From: a bacterium
GTDB lineage: Bacteria > Cyanobacteriota > Sericytochromatia > S15B-MN24 > UBA4093
Direction: 5' to 3'
NCBI GenBank assembly: GCA_017744355.1
Contig: JAGIBK010000005.1
Coordinates: forward strand, 124,001 to 188,000
DNA length: 64,000 nt
The number at the start of each line of letters is the position of its first letter. The stretch's first letter is position 1. Position numbers and translations under genes: made by a program. Below are positions 15,501 to 24,370 of the stretch, in pieces. The notes below the pieces were generated by a model, which did no database searches, was not told the DNA's origin, and saw only the letters and a program-made list of their open reading frames with translations.

Positions 15501-16862
15501 ATGGCGATCGAGCTACCGCCGCAGCGCGACTTCGGCTTCGAGGCCTACAACTTCGCCCTCAAGGACACGGCGCCCATCCGGGCCCGCGGCCAGGTGGTCC
15601 AGCTCGTGGGGCTGGTCATCGAGGCGGTCTTGCAGGGCGTGCGCTACGGCGAGCTGTGCTACATCTACTCGATCGACAAGTCCCGGATCTTCCCGGCCGA
15701 GGTGCAGGGCTTCAAGGCCCGCCGCGTGATGCTGATGCCCCTGGTCGAGATCGAGGGCCTGGGTGCTGGCTGTGAAGTGGTCGCCACCGGCCGGATGGTG
15801 TCGGTCAAGGTGGGCCCGGGCCTTCTGGGTCGGGTCCTCGACGGGCTCGGCAACCCCATCGACGGCAAGGGCCCGATCATCGCCGAGACGGCCTATCCCC
15901 TCATGAACCCGCCGCCCAACTCCATGACCCGCAAGCGCATCGACACGGTCATGCCGACCGGGGTGCGGGTGATCGATGGCTTCTTGACCCTCGGTGAGGG
16001 GCAGCGCATCGGCCTCTTCGCGGGCTCGGGGGTCGGTAAGTCCACCCTGCTCGGTCAGATCGCCCGGAACTGTCAGGCAGACATCTCGGTCCTGTGCCTG
16101 GTGGGAGAGCGCGGCCGCGAGGTGCGCGAGTTCATGGAAGAGTCGCTCGGCGAAGAGGGCCTCAAGCGTTCGGTGGTCGTGGTCGCCACCTCGGACACCA
16201 GCTCGCTGATGCGCTTCAAGGCCCCTCTGGTCGCCTCCAGCATCTCCGAGTACTTCCGCGACCAGAACCTGCGGGTCTTCTTGATGATGGACTCCATGAC
16301 CCGCTTTGCCATGGCCATGCGCGAGATCGGTCTGGCCATCGGCGAGCCACCCGCCCAGAAGGGGTACACCCCCTCGGTCTTCGCCCTGATCCCGAAGCTG
16401 CTCGAACGTGCGGGCACCTCGGACAAGGGCTCCATCACCGCGATCTACACGGTGCTGGTGGACGGCGGCGACATGGACGAGCCCATCGCGGACTGCGTCC
16501 GAGGCGTTCTGGACGGCCACGTGGTCATGCTGCGATCGATCGCCTCCCAGGGTATCTTCCCGGCCATCGACGTGCTGCAGAGCGTCAGCCGTCTGATCAA
16601 CTTCCTGGCGACCAAGGAGCACTACAAGGCCCAGATGAAGGTCCGCCAGATCATGGCCGACTACCGCGAGGTGCAGGACCTCTTGAACATGGGCGCTTAC
16701 GTCCGCGGCACCAACCCCAACTTCGACAAGGCCATCTCGCTCTGGGACCAGATCAAGAGCTTCCTCAAGCAGGGCATCCACGAGAACGACCCCTACGAGG
16801 AGACGGTCAAGACCATCCTCATGCTGGGATCGGACACCTCGGCCGCCAGCATGTTCTCGTAG
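15501..16862 (+). CDS. fliI: FliI/SctN-type type III secretion ATPase
   Basis: 453 residues, in the usual 430-450 range. Walker A GSGVGKS at 175-181 (Lys180), then LVGERGREVREF, MDSMTRFAMAMREI and GEPPAQKGYTPSVF. These are hallmarks of FliI/SctN, which unloads substrates from chaperones at the export gate of flagella or injectisomes. A GGGAGG lies in the end of fliH. It differs from common FliI in SSLMRFKAP and in the DGGDMDEPIAD loop. No other flagellar or injectisome gene is in this window, so its machine cannot be named. Confidence 0.88.
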   Translation: MAIELPPQRDFGFEAYNFALKDTAPIRARGQVVQLVGLVIEAVLQGVRYGELCYIYSIDKSRIFPAEVQGFKARRVMLMPLVEIEGLGAGCEVVATGRMVSVKVGPGLLGRVLDGLGNPIDGKGPIIAETAYPLMNPPPNSMTRKRIDTVMPTGVRVIDGFLTLGEGQRIGLFAGSGVGKSTLLGQIARNCQADISVLCLVGERGREVREFMEESLGEEGLKRSVVVVATSDTSSLMRFKAPLVASSISEYFRDQNLRVFLMMDSMTRFAMAMREIGLAIGEPPAQKGYTPSVFALIPKLLERAGTSDKGSITAIYTVLVDGGDMDEPIADCVRGVLDGHVVMLRSIASQGIFPAIDVLQSVSRLINFLATKEHYKAQMKVRQIMADYREVQDLLNMGAYVRGTNPNFDKAISLWDQIKSFLKQGIHENDPYEETVKTILMLGSDTSAASMFS

Positions 16863-16885
16863 CGAACTCTTAAACCTTCCTTACC

Positions 16886-16912
16886 GAAAGTCGCCCCCCA
16901 CGGGGCGGATAA
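16886..16912 (+). promoter_or_regulatory. Possible sigma-28 (FliA-type) promoter
   Basis: GAAAGTCG (16886-16893), an 11-base spacer and GCGGATAA (16905-16912) match the flagellar consensus TAAAGTTT-N11-GCCGATAA at 5/8 and 7/8 positions, with the correct spacer. The site follows the FliI-like gene and precedes an unknown gene. A short GC hairpin overlaps the spacer. Confidence 0.4.
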
Positions 16913-16954
16913 CTACCTTGTGCGCGGCAGGATGCGCCCGTGGCCGAGGTAAAC

Positions 16955-17614
16955 ATGAGCGATTATGTCCAAATTCTCCAGCAGGTCTCGCAGTTCGCCT
17001 ACGGCGTCTCGGAGATCGCGCGTCAGATCAAGGGTGAACCTCCCGCCCAGCCACAGCAGCCGGTCCCGACGATGCAAGGCGACCGGGCTCAGTGGTCGCA
17101 GCCCTACCAGCCCCCGGCGTCGGCCCCCGTCGCACCCCTGCAGGCTCCTGCGCAGGGCATGGGGGTGATGTCGACCTTGCGGGCCATGGGCTCGCGTCTG
17201 ATGGACTTCCTGCGCCGCCTCTTCTCGCCGGGGGCCTCGGCACCTGCCGCACAGCCCACGACCTCCTGGCCCGCCGTCAACCCCGACGCACGCGAGCAAC
17301 TCTTCGCCCAGTTCCCCACCGGTCGTGGCACTGTGCTGGGCTTCGTGTCGGTCGAGGCCCGCCGGGAGCCCGATCGCTTGGTCCTCGAGGCCTCGGGCTT
17401 CGGCGGGGCCACCTTCTCGCGCCAGAACGGGACCTACGTCTTCGCCCAGGACGGCAAGGCCCCCATTCGGATCAGCCAAGTGACGAGCGAGCGCGCTCCC
17501 AGCGGAGACACCCGCTTTTCGATCAGCCTGGAGTCGGGCAAGACCATCGCGCTGGACCTGCTGGCCAATGGTCGGTCCCTTCGCTACGACAACCGCGTCG
17601 TCACTCTCTCCTGA
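16955..17614 (+). CDS. Unknown protein after the FliH/FliI pair
   Basis: 219 residues, no signal peptide. A helical N-terminus (YVQILQQVSQFAYGVSEIARQIK) is followed by a Pro/Gln-rich linker to about residue 85 and an amphipathic stretch TLRAMGSRLMDFLRRLF. The C-terminal domain of about 110 residues looks beta-rich. I do not recognise the family. ATG 16955 is preferred because GAGG lies five to six bases upstream. GTG 16940 would add five residues. The possible sigma-28 promoter suggests a motility or export role, which is inference. A strong terminator follows. Confidence 0.62.
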   Translation: MSDYVQILQQVSQFAYGVSEIARQIKGEPPAQPQQPVPTMQGDRAQWSQPYQPPASAPVAPLQAPAQGMGVMSTLRAMGSRLMDFLRRLFSPGASAPAAQPTTSWPAVNPDAREQLFAQFPTGRGTVLGFVSVEARREPDRLVLEASGFGGATFSRQNGTYVFAQDGKAPIRISQVTSERAPSGDTRFSISLESGKTIALDLLANGRSLRYDNRVVTLS

Positions 17615-17621
17615 GCCTTTC

Positions 17622-17661
17622 AGCAAAGCGCCCCGCCGATTCTTCGGCGGGGCGCTTTGCT
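17622..17661. terminator. Strong bidirectional terminator
   Basis: A perfect 18-bp stem (17622-17639 with 17644-17661) with loop TTCT, between the convergent unknown and SPFH genes. Confidence 0.88.
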
Positions 17662-17672
17662 GTGGGTGGGGG

Positions 17673-18674
17673 CTACTTCCCGCTCGTGGGGCCCGAGATG
17701 CCGCCGAGCAGCTCCTTGATGCCGCCCAGCGAGCCCAGGACGCCCGTGGCCTCGTAGGGCATGTAGACGACCTTGTTCTCCTTGCCCGAGACCATCTCCT
17801 TGAGGGTCTCCAGGTAGCGCACGGCGATCAGGTAGCTCGCGGGGTCACCGTTGCTCGCGGCGATCGCGCCGGTAACCTTCATGATGGCCTCCGACTCGGC
17901 CTGGGCGACCATGGAGCGCGCACCGGCCTCGCCCTCCGCGGCGAGCAGTCGCGCGCGCATCTCGCCCTCGGCCCGGTTGATCTCGGCCTCCTTGTAGCCC
18001 TCGGACTCGAGGATGCGCGCCTGCTTCATGCCCTCGGCCTCGAGGATGGCGGCGCGGCGATCGCGCTCGGCGCGCATCTGCTTCTCCATGGCGGCGCGGA
18101 TGTCCTTGGGCGGGTTGATGTCCTGCAGCTCCACGCGGTTCACCTTGACGCCCCACTTGTGGGTCGCCTGGTCCAGGATGACGCGCAGCTTGGAGTTGAT
18201 GGTGTCGCGCGAGGTGAGGGTCTCGTCCAGGTCCATCTCGCCGATGATGTTGCGCAGCGAGGTCTGGGCGAGCTTCTCCATGGCGTCCGGGAGGTTCGCG
18301 ATCTCGTAGACGGCCTTCACCGGGTCGGTGATCTGGAAGTAGAGCAGGGCGCTGATCTCGGTGCCGACGTTGTCCTTGGTGATGACGTTCTGCTTGGGGA
18401 AGTCGTAGACCGTCTCACGCAGGTCGATCCGGTTGATGCGCCGCTGCCGGACCAAGGTCTTGCCACCACCCTGCTCTTCGACGTAGCGCCAGTCCACGGC
18501 GCGCGGCGTGTCGATGACCGGCCAGATGATGTTGATGCCCGATTCGAGGGTCCGGTTGTAGGAGCCGAGGCGCTCGATCACCATCGTCTCCGACTGCTGC
18601 ACGATCTTGACGCTCTTGGCGACGATGACCACGGCGGCCGTCGCGACGATCAACAGGAAAAAGAGGAATCCCAT
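17673..18674 (-). CDS. SPFH/band-7 (stomatin/QmcA-like) membrane protein
   Basis: 333 residues. One N-terminal membrane helix (1-22) is followed by an SPFH domain to about 185 (MVIERLGSYNRTLESGIN, NVITKDNV, KWGVKVNRVELQDI). A charged coiled coil (EKQMRAERDRRAAILEAEG) extends to about 270, and the tail is Gly-rich. These proteins form large oligomeric cages on membranes and can regulate FtsH-type proteases. An NfeD gene lies just upstream in the same direction, the usual pairing. AAGGAG precedes the start. Confidence 0.92.
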   Translation of the reverse strand: MGFLFFLLIVATAAVVIVAKSVKIVQQSETMVIERLGSYNRTLESGINIIWPVIDTPRAVDWRYVEEQGGGKTLVRQRRINRIDLRETVYDFPKQNVITKDNVGTEISALLYFQITDPVKAVYEIANLPDAMEKLAQTSLRNIIGEMDLDETLTSRDTINSKLRVILDQATHKWGVKVNRVELQDINPPKDIRAAMEKQMRAERDRRAAILEAEGMKQARILESEGYKEAEINRAEGEMRARLLAAEGEAGARSMVAQAESEAIMKVTGAIAASNGDPASYLIAVRYLETLKEMVSGKENKVVYMPYEATGVLGSLGGIKELLGGISGPTSGK

Positions 18675-18694
18675 CTTCGCTTGTTACTCCTTGC

Positions 18695-19129
18695 TCAATA
18701 CGTTTCCACGATCAGACGTGAGCCATCGACCTTGATCACCTTGACCTTCTGGCCTTCCGCGAGTTCGCTTTCCGCGAGCGAAACGACCGACCAGTCTTCG
18801 CCGTCGACCATCGCGCGCCAGGTCCCGAGCGCGTCCAGGGGGGCCTGCGAGACGATCCCCGTCTTGCCGATCAGGGCGTCTGTGTTGGTCTTGACCGCCT
18901 TGCCTTCTGGGAAAACCCGCGAGAAGAGCGGGCGGATCAGGAACAGGGAGGCGAAAGAGACCGCCGCGAAAGCGATCGTCTGCACGGCCGCTCCTGCCTT
19001 CAAGGCCGCCAGGAGGGCGGCGGCGCCGCACCCCAGGGCGAAGCACGCCAGGACGAACCCCGGCGTGAAGACCTCTCCGATCAGCAAGACCAGGCCCCCG
19101 ATGGCCCATAGTTGCCAGGCTGTCACCAC
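18695..19129 (-). CDS. NfeD-like membrane protein
   Basis: 144 residues. Membrane segments span about residues 5-75 and include the family-typical LLIGEVFTPGFV. A C-terminal OB-fold domain follows (LIGKTGIVSQAPLDALGTWRAMVDG, VKVIKVDGSRLIVE). The short, protease-free NfeD form is a standard partner of SPFH proteins in membrane quality control. It precedes the SPFH gene by 20 bases. Confidence 0.9.
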   Translation of the reverse strand: MVTAWQLWAIGGLVLLIGEVFTPGFVLACFALGCGAAALLAALKAGAAVQTIAFAAVSFASLFLIRPLFSRVFPEGKAVKTNTDALIGKTGIVSQAPLDALGTWRAMVDGEDWSVVSLAESELAEGQKVKVIKVDGSRLIVETY

Positions 19130-19144
19130 TCATTCCTTTCTGGG

Positions 19145-19164
19145 CGACCTGTCCAATCAGGTCG
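19145..19164. promoter_or_regulatory. Inverted repeat between divergent NfeD and PspA-like genes
   Basis: CGACCTG (19145-19151) and CAGGTCG (19158-19164) are separated by TCCAAT. The repeat lies about 15 bases upstream of the NfeD start in a 118-base divergent gap, so it is a candidate operator. Confidence 0.35.
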
Positions 19165-19247
19165 TTCGCTAGGACTGAAGCTTTTCTACCCGAAATGGTC
19201 GAATATCTTTACAGTCGTTTACTTGGTATGTCGCCGGGGAGGGTTTC

Positions 19248-19793
19248 ATGAACCTGCTGACGCAAGCCGGCATCCTCGCGCGCGGGTTCGCGCGGCGTCT
19301 CTTCGCCAGGTGGCAGCGCCCCGAGGATACGATCGCCTACGTTCTCGAGCAGCTCCAGCAGGCCCTCAATCGCCACAAGCTGCACCTGGCCGAGCTCATC
19401 GTCGAGCACCGCCAGGGCGAGCGCCAGCTCGTGGCGCTGCGCCTTCGAGATCCGGTGGATCAGGCGCTGGTGGGGCGGCTTGCCGAGCAGGTCGCAGATC
19501 AATGGCGCCGGATCGAGCAGGGGCGCCTGACCTTGGTGGCGCTCACCTCCCAGATCGCCCACCTCAAGGCCAAGCAGGGCGACGTGCGCTTGCGCGCCGA
19601 GCTTTTGGAGGCACAGGGGGCGCTGCGGCGCCTGGTGGGCGGGCTCGGCGCGACGAGCGTGACGGGGCTGGTCGATCAGATCGAGGCGGACCTCGGCCGA
19701 CGCGAGCAGGTGCAGCAGGTCCTGGACCAGCTGGATGCCCTCTCGGCGGCGCCTCGCCCTTCGCAGGAGACGGGCCTGGAGCCGCTCGGCTGA
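19248..19793 (+). CDS. PspA/IM30-like coiled-coil protein
   Basis: 181 residues, almost wholly helical. The segment RPEDTIAYVLEQLQQAL resembles the early EDP-x-x-I motif of PspA/Vipp1. A long coiled coil with Leu heptads follows to about residue 170. At 181 residues it is shorter than PspA (about 222). PspA proteins bind stressed inner membrane and assemble ESCRT-III-like polymers. The divergent SPFH-NfeD pair supports a membrane-stress role. The ribosome site GGGGAGGG is strong. A generic coiled-coil protein is the alternative. Confidence 0.55.
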   Translation: MNLLTQAGILARGFARRLFARWQRPEDTIAYVLEQLQQALNRHKLHLAELIVEHRQGERQLVALRLRDPVDQALVGRLAEQVADQWRRIEQGRLTLVALTSQIAHLKAKQGDVRLRAELLEAQGALRRLVGGLGATSVTGLVDQIEADLGRREQVQQVLDQLDALSAAPRPSQETGLEPLG

Positions 19794-19801
19794 AGCCTGC
19801 C

Positions 19802-22132
19802 TTAGTTCCCCGTGACCCCCAGGTACTCCCGTGCGATCTCCTGCGGGCTGCGCGGCGCGTCGTAGATGCGCAGCTTGTCGATCGTCGCGTTCTGGGCGTA
19901 GGTGGTGTTGCCGGTCATTCCCGACAGGTAGAGGTTGCCCAGTGCGGTCTGGCCGCTGGAGCCGTTGGTGTAGATGCCGCCGCCGTACGGGTTGGTTGCC
20001 ACCTGTTGGCCGTCGAAGTAGAGCGCCATGCCGTTGGCGCCCCCCCAGCTCAAGGCCACGTGGTGCCACGACCCGGCCGTCCAGAGCGGAGTGGGAGACG
20101 CCCAGTCGGCCGAGACCCAGCCCGTGCCGTGCTGGATGCCGAACGTCAGGTTGTTTTTGACCTTCTTGAGAAAGAGGATGGTGCTGTCGTCGCGATCGCT
20201 GAGCCCCATCATGCGGATCGGTCGGGGCGACGAGTTGCTATCGTCCCAGCGGTTATCCGATGCGTCGTAGAAGGGCGAGAACCAGTACGAGAGAGTGCCG
20301 GCGTTGCGCGGGACGTAGCGGGGATCGACGGCGAAGCGATCGAGGCTTGGGCCGCCCACGTAGGGGTGCGCCGTCGTGCCCTGCTCGAGCTGCACCATGG
20401 TGAAGGCCACCACGGAATTCGCCGTCATCGTGTCGATGGGGAACACGGTGATCGAAGTGTTGGGACCCGAGTTGAAGCTCAGGACATAGTGCTTCCAGAC
20501 GCCGGCGGTCGCCGTCGCCGCGTTGGCCACGACGAGATTGATGGCGCTCGGGTTCGTGCCGATGCCTAGCCACCATTCCGTCACGGCGTTCGGGAAGTAG
20601 ACCCACTCGCTGAGCGTGTAGTTGGTGTAGGGTTGGACCGCGATGTTCTGGTAAACGGGCTCGAACTGGGTGGCCGGAGAGTGCGTGAACTGGAACACGG
20701 CGGTGTTCGGGCAATTGGGCGGGGTGCCGTAGGCCGTGGTCAGGACCAGCGATGAAGAGGGGGCCGTGTAACCGGCCGTGCCGTTCTGGCCATGGCCGTT
20801 CGTGACGAGGTTGATCCCCGCGTCCAGGACCACGCCCGTCCCGCCGTTGCGGCCGGGGCCGTAGGTGATGCCTGAGCCATTGGCCGGGGTCGTGGTCGAG
20901 TCGTAGAGCAGCTTCGGCGAGGTCCCGGCGTAGGGGCTCGCGCTCGAACCGACTTCCAGCTGGGCGGCATCGACCCAGAGATTCTCGGGGTAGCTCACCT
21001 GCCCGGGGTCGGAGCCCGCCCGGACGAAGACGACGGCCGCGGGCGACGAGATCGGGGCGGTGAAGGTGTAGCTGTAGCGTTGCCAGCTCGTCGTCAGGCT
21101 GAAGTTCGGAGCGCCGCCCAGCTCCTTGAACTGGGGGAGCCCGCCGGACACCCGCAGGCCGATGCGTTCGCCGCCGACCGCGCCCTTGGCGTAGACCGAG
21201 AAGGTATAGGTCGTGCCGGCGATCAGCGGCACGACCGTGCGTCCGACCCCGAGTCCGGTGATCATCCCCTGGCCCACCCAGGTATCTCCCGCCCCGGTGA
21301 CGGTGATCTTGCAGGCGCGCTGCCGCTCGAAGGCCGTGCCCGCGTCGGGTACCGCCGAGCCGATACCAGCGGTCGTGCCACCCACGCCCCAGCTGCTCAT
21401 GACGCCGCTCCCCTGCTCGAAGCCGGGGTTGAGCAGCAGGTTGGTCGAGGCGCTCGTGAGGCCGAGGCCCATGCCCCCGTCCGGGGCCGGGCGAACGGCC
21501 TGCACGGGGTCCAGGTTCAGGGCGAGGGCCTGCTGGACCTGGGCCTCGGCCTGGCGGACCGCCTCGTCGGAGAAGGCGCTGCTCAGCGCGCTCGCCGTGC
21601 TGCGCTTGGTGGTGGGATCGTAGGAGACTTTGCCGATGACGTTCGCGGCCGAGAGGCTCTTGTACCGATAGATCAGGGCGACGGCGGTCGTCGTGGTGCT
21701 GATCGTGACCCGGCTGCCGCTGATGCTCGTCCAGCCCCCCGCGTTCAGCTGCACCAGGGTCCGCAGCGCATAGCTCCCGTTCTCGGCTCCGCTCGGCGCC
21801 TTGGTGACCTCGAGCAGGTAGAGGCCCCCCAGGGTCGGGGTGAAGGTCGAAAGGGCCGTGACGGTGAAGGTGCCCGACGCGTCGGTGAGGCCGGTGCCCT
21901 TGACCTGGGAGGTGGCAGGGTCGATCAACGAGACGACGGCCCCCGCCGAGAGGTTGGAGGCGATCGCCTGGGTGCCATAGTCGGCGGGCTCCACCACCGT
22001 CCCGTCGAACAGGGCCCGCTCCGCGCGGGCCACGGTCGGCGTGGCGTCGGGGGCCGTCAGCGCGGGCGGGCGGCAGGCCGCAAGCAGCAGGCCCAACAGC
22101 AGTATCCACTGGATCAGCGCGAGGCGTCGCAT
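19802..22132 (-). CDS. LamG/carbohydrate-binding-module lipoprotein
   Basis: 776 residues, lipobox LLAAC with Cys20. Residues about 35-200 form a domain shared with the next gene upstream (RALF...GTQAIASNL, ...LNLDPVQAV). Two segments follow that resemble CBM4/9 or discoidin-like modules (NLLLNPGFEQGSG; NLVTNGHGQNGTAGY). A C-terminal LamG/concanavalin-like domain carries SWHHVALSWGG and ALYFDGQQVA. It is probably an outer-surface protein binding glycans or proteins. It is the last gene of a three-lipoprotein operon, nine bases after its neighbour. The ligand is unknown. Confidence 0.78.
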   Translation of the reverse strand: MRRLALIQWILLLGLLLAACRPPALTAPDATPTVARAERALFDGTVVEPADYGTQAIASNLSAGAVVSLIDPATSQVKGTGLTDASGTFTVTALSTFTPTLGGLYLLEVTKAPSGAENGSYALRTLVQLNAGGWTSISGSRVTISTTTTAVALIYRYKSLSAANVIGKVSYDPTTKRSTASALSSAFSDEAVRQAEAQVQQALALNLDPVQAVRPAPDGGMGLGLTSASTNLLLNPGFEQGSGVMSSWGVGGTTAGIGSAVPDAGTAFERQRACKITVTGAGDTWVGQGMITGLGVGRTVVPLIAGTTYTFSVYAKGAVGGERIGLRVSGGLPQFKELGGAPNFSLTTSWQRYSYTFTAPISSPAAVVFVRAGSDPGQVSYPENLWVDAAQLEVGSSASPYAGTSPKLLYDSTTTPANGSGITYGPGRNGGTGVVLDAGINLVTNGHGQNGTAGYTAPSSSLVLTTAYGTPPNCPNTAVFQFTHSPATQFEPVYQNIAVQPYTNYTLSEWVYFPNAVTEWWLGIGTNPSAINLVVANAATATAGVWKHYVLSFNSGPNTSITVFPIDTMTANSVVAFTMVQLEQGTTAHPYVGGPSLDRFAVDPRYVPRNAGTLSYWFSPFYDASDNRWDDSNSSPRPIRMMGLSDRDDSTILFLKKVKNNLTFGIQHGTGWVSADWASPTPLWTAGSWHHVALSWGGANGMALYFDGQQVATNPYGGGIYTNGSSGQTALGNLYLSGMTGNTTYAQNATIDKLRIYDAPRSPQEIAREYLGVTGN

Positions 22133-22141
22133 GGCGCTCTC

Positions 22142-24370
22142 CTACTCCTGCTCGACCATCGCCGCGTCCCGCCGGATCTCGGCCTGGGACTTGGCGTAGT
22201 CGTAGATGCGCACGCCCGAGATGAGCGCGTTGGCATGCTCGCCGCCTCCTGCCTGCCCCACCTCGATCAGAGGGGGCAGGACCTGGATCGGGCCGGCTGC
22301 GGTCTTGCTGCCCATCATCACGCCGTCCAGGTACAGCGTGATGACGTTGTTGGTGTCCCAGGTGAAGGCGATGTGGTGGTCGGTCTGGGGCGTCCAGCTC
22401 GAGATGTCGCCGGGGATGCCGATCCCGGAGTTGGAATGGGGCCAGAAGTCCCCCCGGATCTGGGAGCCGCTCTTGTAGATGCCGATGCCGTCGCCGGTGC
22501 CGCTCGCGCTCATGTAGACCTGGAAGAGCCGGAAGGTGCCGGGGGTGGTCCCGGACCAGGTGGGACGGATCCAGCCCTCGATGGTGCCGGCCGCGAGGTT
22601 GAAGCGGCCGGCCGAGCTGTAGGTGAGGGTGGTGCTCGCCGGGGCGAAGCGCTGGATGCGGTGGTTGTACCAGTCCGCCACCAGCAGGTTGCCGTTGACG
22701 TCGAACGTCATCCCGCGCGGGTAGTCGAAGGTGCCCGGCGTCGAGCCGGCTTGGCCCGCCGTCGAGATCTGCCCCAGGTAGTTGAAGGAGGGATCGAACT
22801 TCTGGATCCGCAGGCCGCTGGCTTCGCTGACCCAGAGGTTCCCGGCGGGATCGATCACGATGCTCTCGGGCCGGTTGAACTGGCCGGCCGCCGTGCCGTT
22901 CGCGCCGTAGGCCCCGAGGAAGCCGCCGCCCGAATCGAACTTCTGGAGGCGATGGTTGCCGCGATCGCATACCCAGACGTTGCCCTGGGCATCGAAGGCG
23001 AGCCCGGTGGGGGCGGCGATGCCGGCGCTGCCGAAGCTGCTGGCCCCCGCGCCGAAGGCGGGAGGATCCGCCGGGGTCGCCGAGGTCCAGGTCTTGCCGT
23101 TGCCGATGCCGCGGAGGAAGCCGCCGCCCGGGGCGAAGACCATGATCCGGTAGTTGCTGGTGTCCGCCACCCAGATGTTGCCCGCGCGATCGAGCTTGAG
23201 GTAGTGGGGCTGGTAGAGCCACCCGTTGGAGGGGCCGGAGCCGACCGCGGGCGGCCCGCCGGGCGGCCAGATGGCGCCCTGTCCGATGCCCAGCAGGAAG
23301 TTGCCGTTCGGGTCTAGCTTCTGGATGCGGTGGTTCAGGTAATCCAGCGCCACGATGTTCCCGAGGGGGTCGACGGCCACGCTCGTGATCTTTTCGAACT
23401 GGCCGTTGCCCGTTCCGTTGGTACCGAAGGAGGCGAGGAAGTTGTCATTCGGATCGAACTTGTCCACCCGGTGGAGCTGGAAGTTCGTGACGTAGACGTT
23501 CCCCTCTCGGTCCGTCGCAAGGTCCATGGGGTTGTTGAAGCTGCCGCCCCCCGCGCCGTAGCTGCCGAACTGGCCGAGGTAGAGCCCCGCCTGGCTCGAC
23601 ACGGCGTAGCCCGTCCCGTACCGGGTCCGGATGGGGCTCGGGTTGATGCCCGGGTTGGGCGGGGTGCTGCGAAGGTCGAAGAGCAGGTTGCCGTTCTTCG
23701 GTCCGAGCCCAGCCAGGTAGGTGCCGTCCGCCGACGACCAGGTGATGTGGCGCACCGGGTCTAGGTTGGCCAGGAGGGTGCTCGAAACGAGGCCCTTGAC
23801 CGTCGTGTAGTCCGCAGCGGGGATGCCCGTGCCGCCCGGGACGAAGGTGCCTGTGGTCGGTTCCAGGGCCCCGAGCATGTTGCTTGCCGCGAGGCCCCGC
23901 AGCCGCTGGATGGCGGCGATCGCCGTCGTCCCTGCGTTGATCAGCACGCCGCTGCCCGCTGCGGTCGTGCCGGAGACCGAGGTCCAGTGGGTGCCGGTCC
24001 ACGACACCAGGGTCCTCAGCCTGAGCGCGGCGCCCTCGTTGCTGCCCTCGAAGCGCTTGGATAGCTCCAGGACATAGACGGCGTTCGTCGTCGGGGTCCA
24101 GCTGACGAAGGGGTTGAGGCTGAAGGCGCCGCCGCCGTCGGTGGTGCCGGTCGCCACCACGGCGTTGGCCGCATCGAGCAGGGCGATCGTGCCGAAGGGC
24201 TTGAGGTCGCTCTCGATGGCCTGCGCCTGGTAGACGCTCGCAGCCCGCCCCCACAGAGCGCGGCTGTCCTGCGTCGAAGCGCCGGGTTGCGACGTGGGCT
24301 GAACGGTCTGAGAGAGCGGGTGGCAGGCCGCGAGGAACAGGGCGATCGCCGCAAGACGGAAGGTCTTCAT
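22142..24370 (-). CDS. NHL-repeat plus LamG lipoprotein
   Basis: 742 residues, lipobox LAAC with Cys16. It begins with the same N-terminal domain as the downstream lipoprotein (RALWGRAASVYQAQAIESDL ... LANLDPVRHI). Six or so NHL repeats follow, such as PMDLATDREGNVYVTN and GLAFDAQGNVWVCDRGNH, forming a beta-propeller. A C-terminal LamG-like domain (HHIAFTWDTNNVITLYLDG) closes the protein. The ATG overlaps the TGA of the upstream gene by one base, so the two are coupled. The frame stays open much further upstream, but that part is out-of-phase DNA of the previous gene. The signal peptide fixes this start. Confidence 0.8.
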   Translation of the reverse strand: MKTFRLAAIALFLAACHPLSQTVQPTSQPGASTQDSRALWGRAASVYQAQAIESDLKPFGTIALLDAANAVVATGTTDGGGAFSLNPFVSWTPTTNAVYVLELSKRFEGSNEGAALRLRTLVSWTGTHWTSVSGTTAAGSGVLINAGTTAIAAIQRLRGLAASNMLGALEPTTGTFVPGGTGIPAADYTTVKGLVSSTLLANLDPVRHITWSSADGTYLAGLGPKNGNLLFDLRSTPPNPGINPSPIRTRYGTGYAVSSQAGLYLGQFGSYGAGGGSFNNPMDLATDREGNVYVTNFQLHRVDKFDPNDNFLASFGTNGTGNGQFEKITSVAVDPLGNIVALDYLNHRIQKLDPNGNFLLGIGQGAIWPPGGPPAVGSGPSNGWLYQPHYLKLDRAGNIWVADTSNYRIMVFAPGGGFLRGIGNGKTWTSATPADPPAFGAGASSFGSAGIAAPTGLAFDAQGNVWVCDRGNHRLQKFDSGGGFLGAYGANGTAAGQFNRPESIVIDPAGNLWVSEASGLRIQKFDPSFNYLGQISTAGQAGSTPGTFDYPRGMTFDVNGNLLVADWYNHRIQRFAPASTTLTYSSAGRFNLAAGTIEGWIRPTWSGTTPGTFRLFQVYMSASGTGDGIGIYKSGSQIRGDFWPHSNSGIGIPGDISSWTPQTDHHIAFTWDTNNVITLYLDGVMMGSKTAAGPIQVLPPLIEVGQAGGGEHANALISGVRIYDYAKSQAEIRRDAAMVEQE

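Noticed and set aside
14131-17614. A full type III secretion or flagellar locus
   Set aside because: Only the ATPase and stator are present. No export gate, ring, hook or needle gene was found in the window.
20253-23222. 989-codon open frame on the minus strand
   Set aside because: It is out of phase with two lipoprotein genes with clear domains, and its composition is the Arg/Pro/Gly/His pattern of shadow frames in GC-rich DNA.
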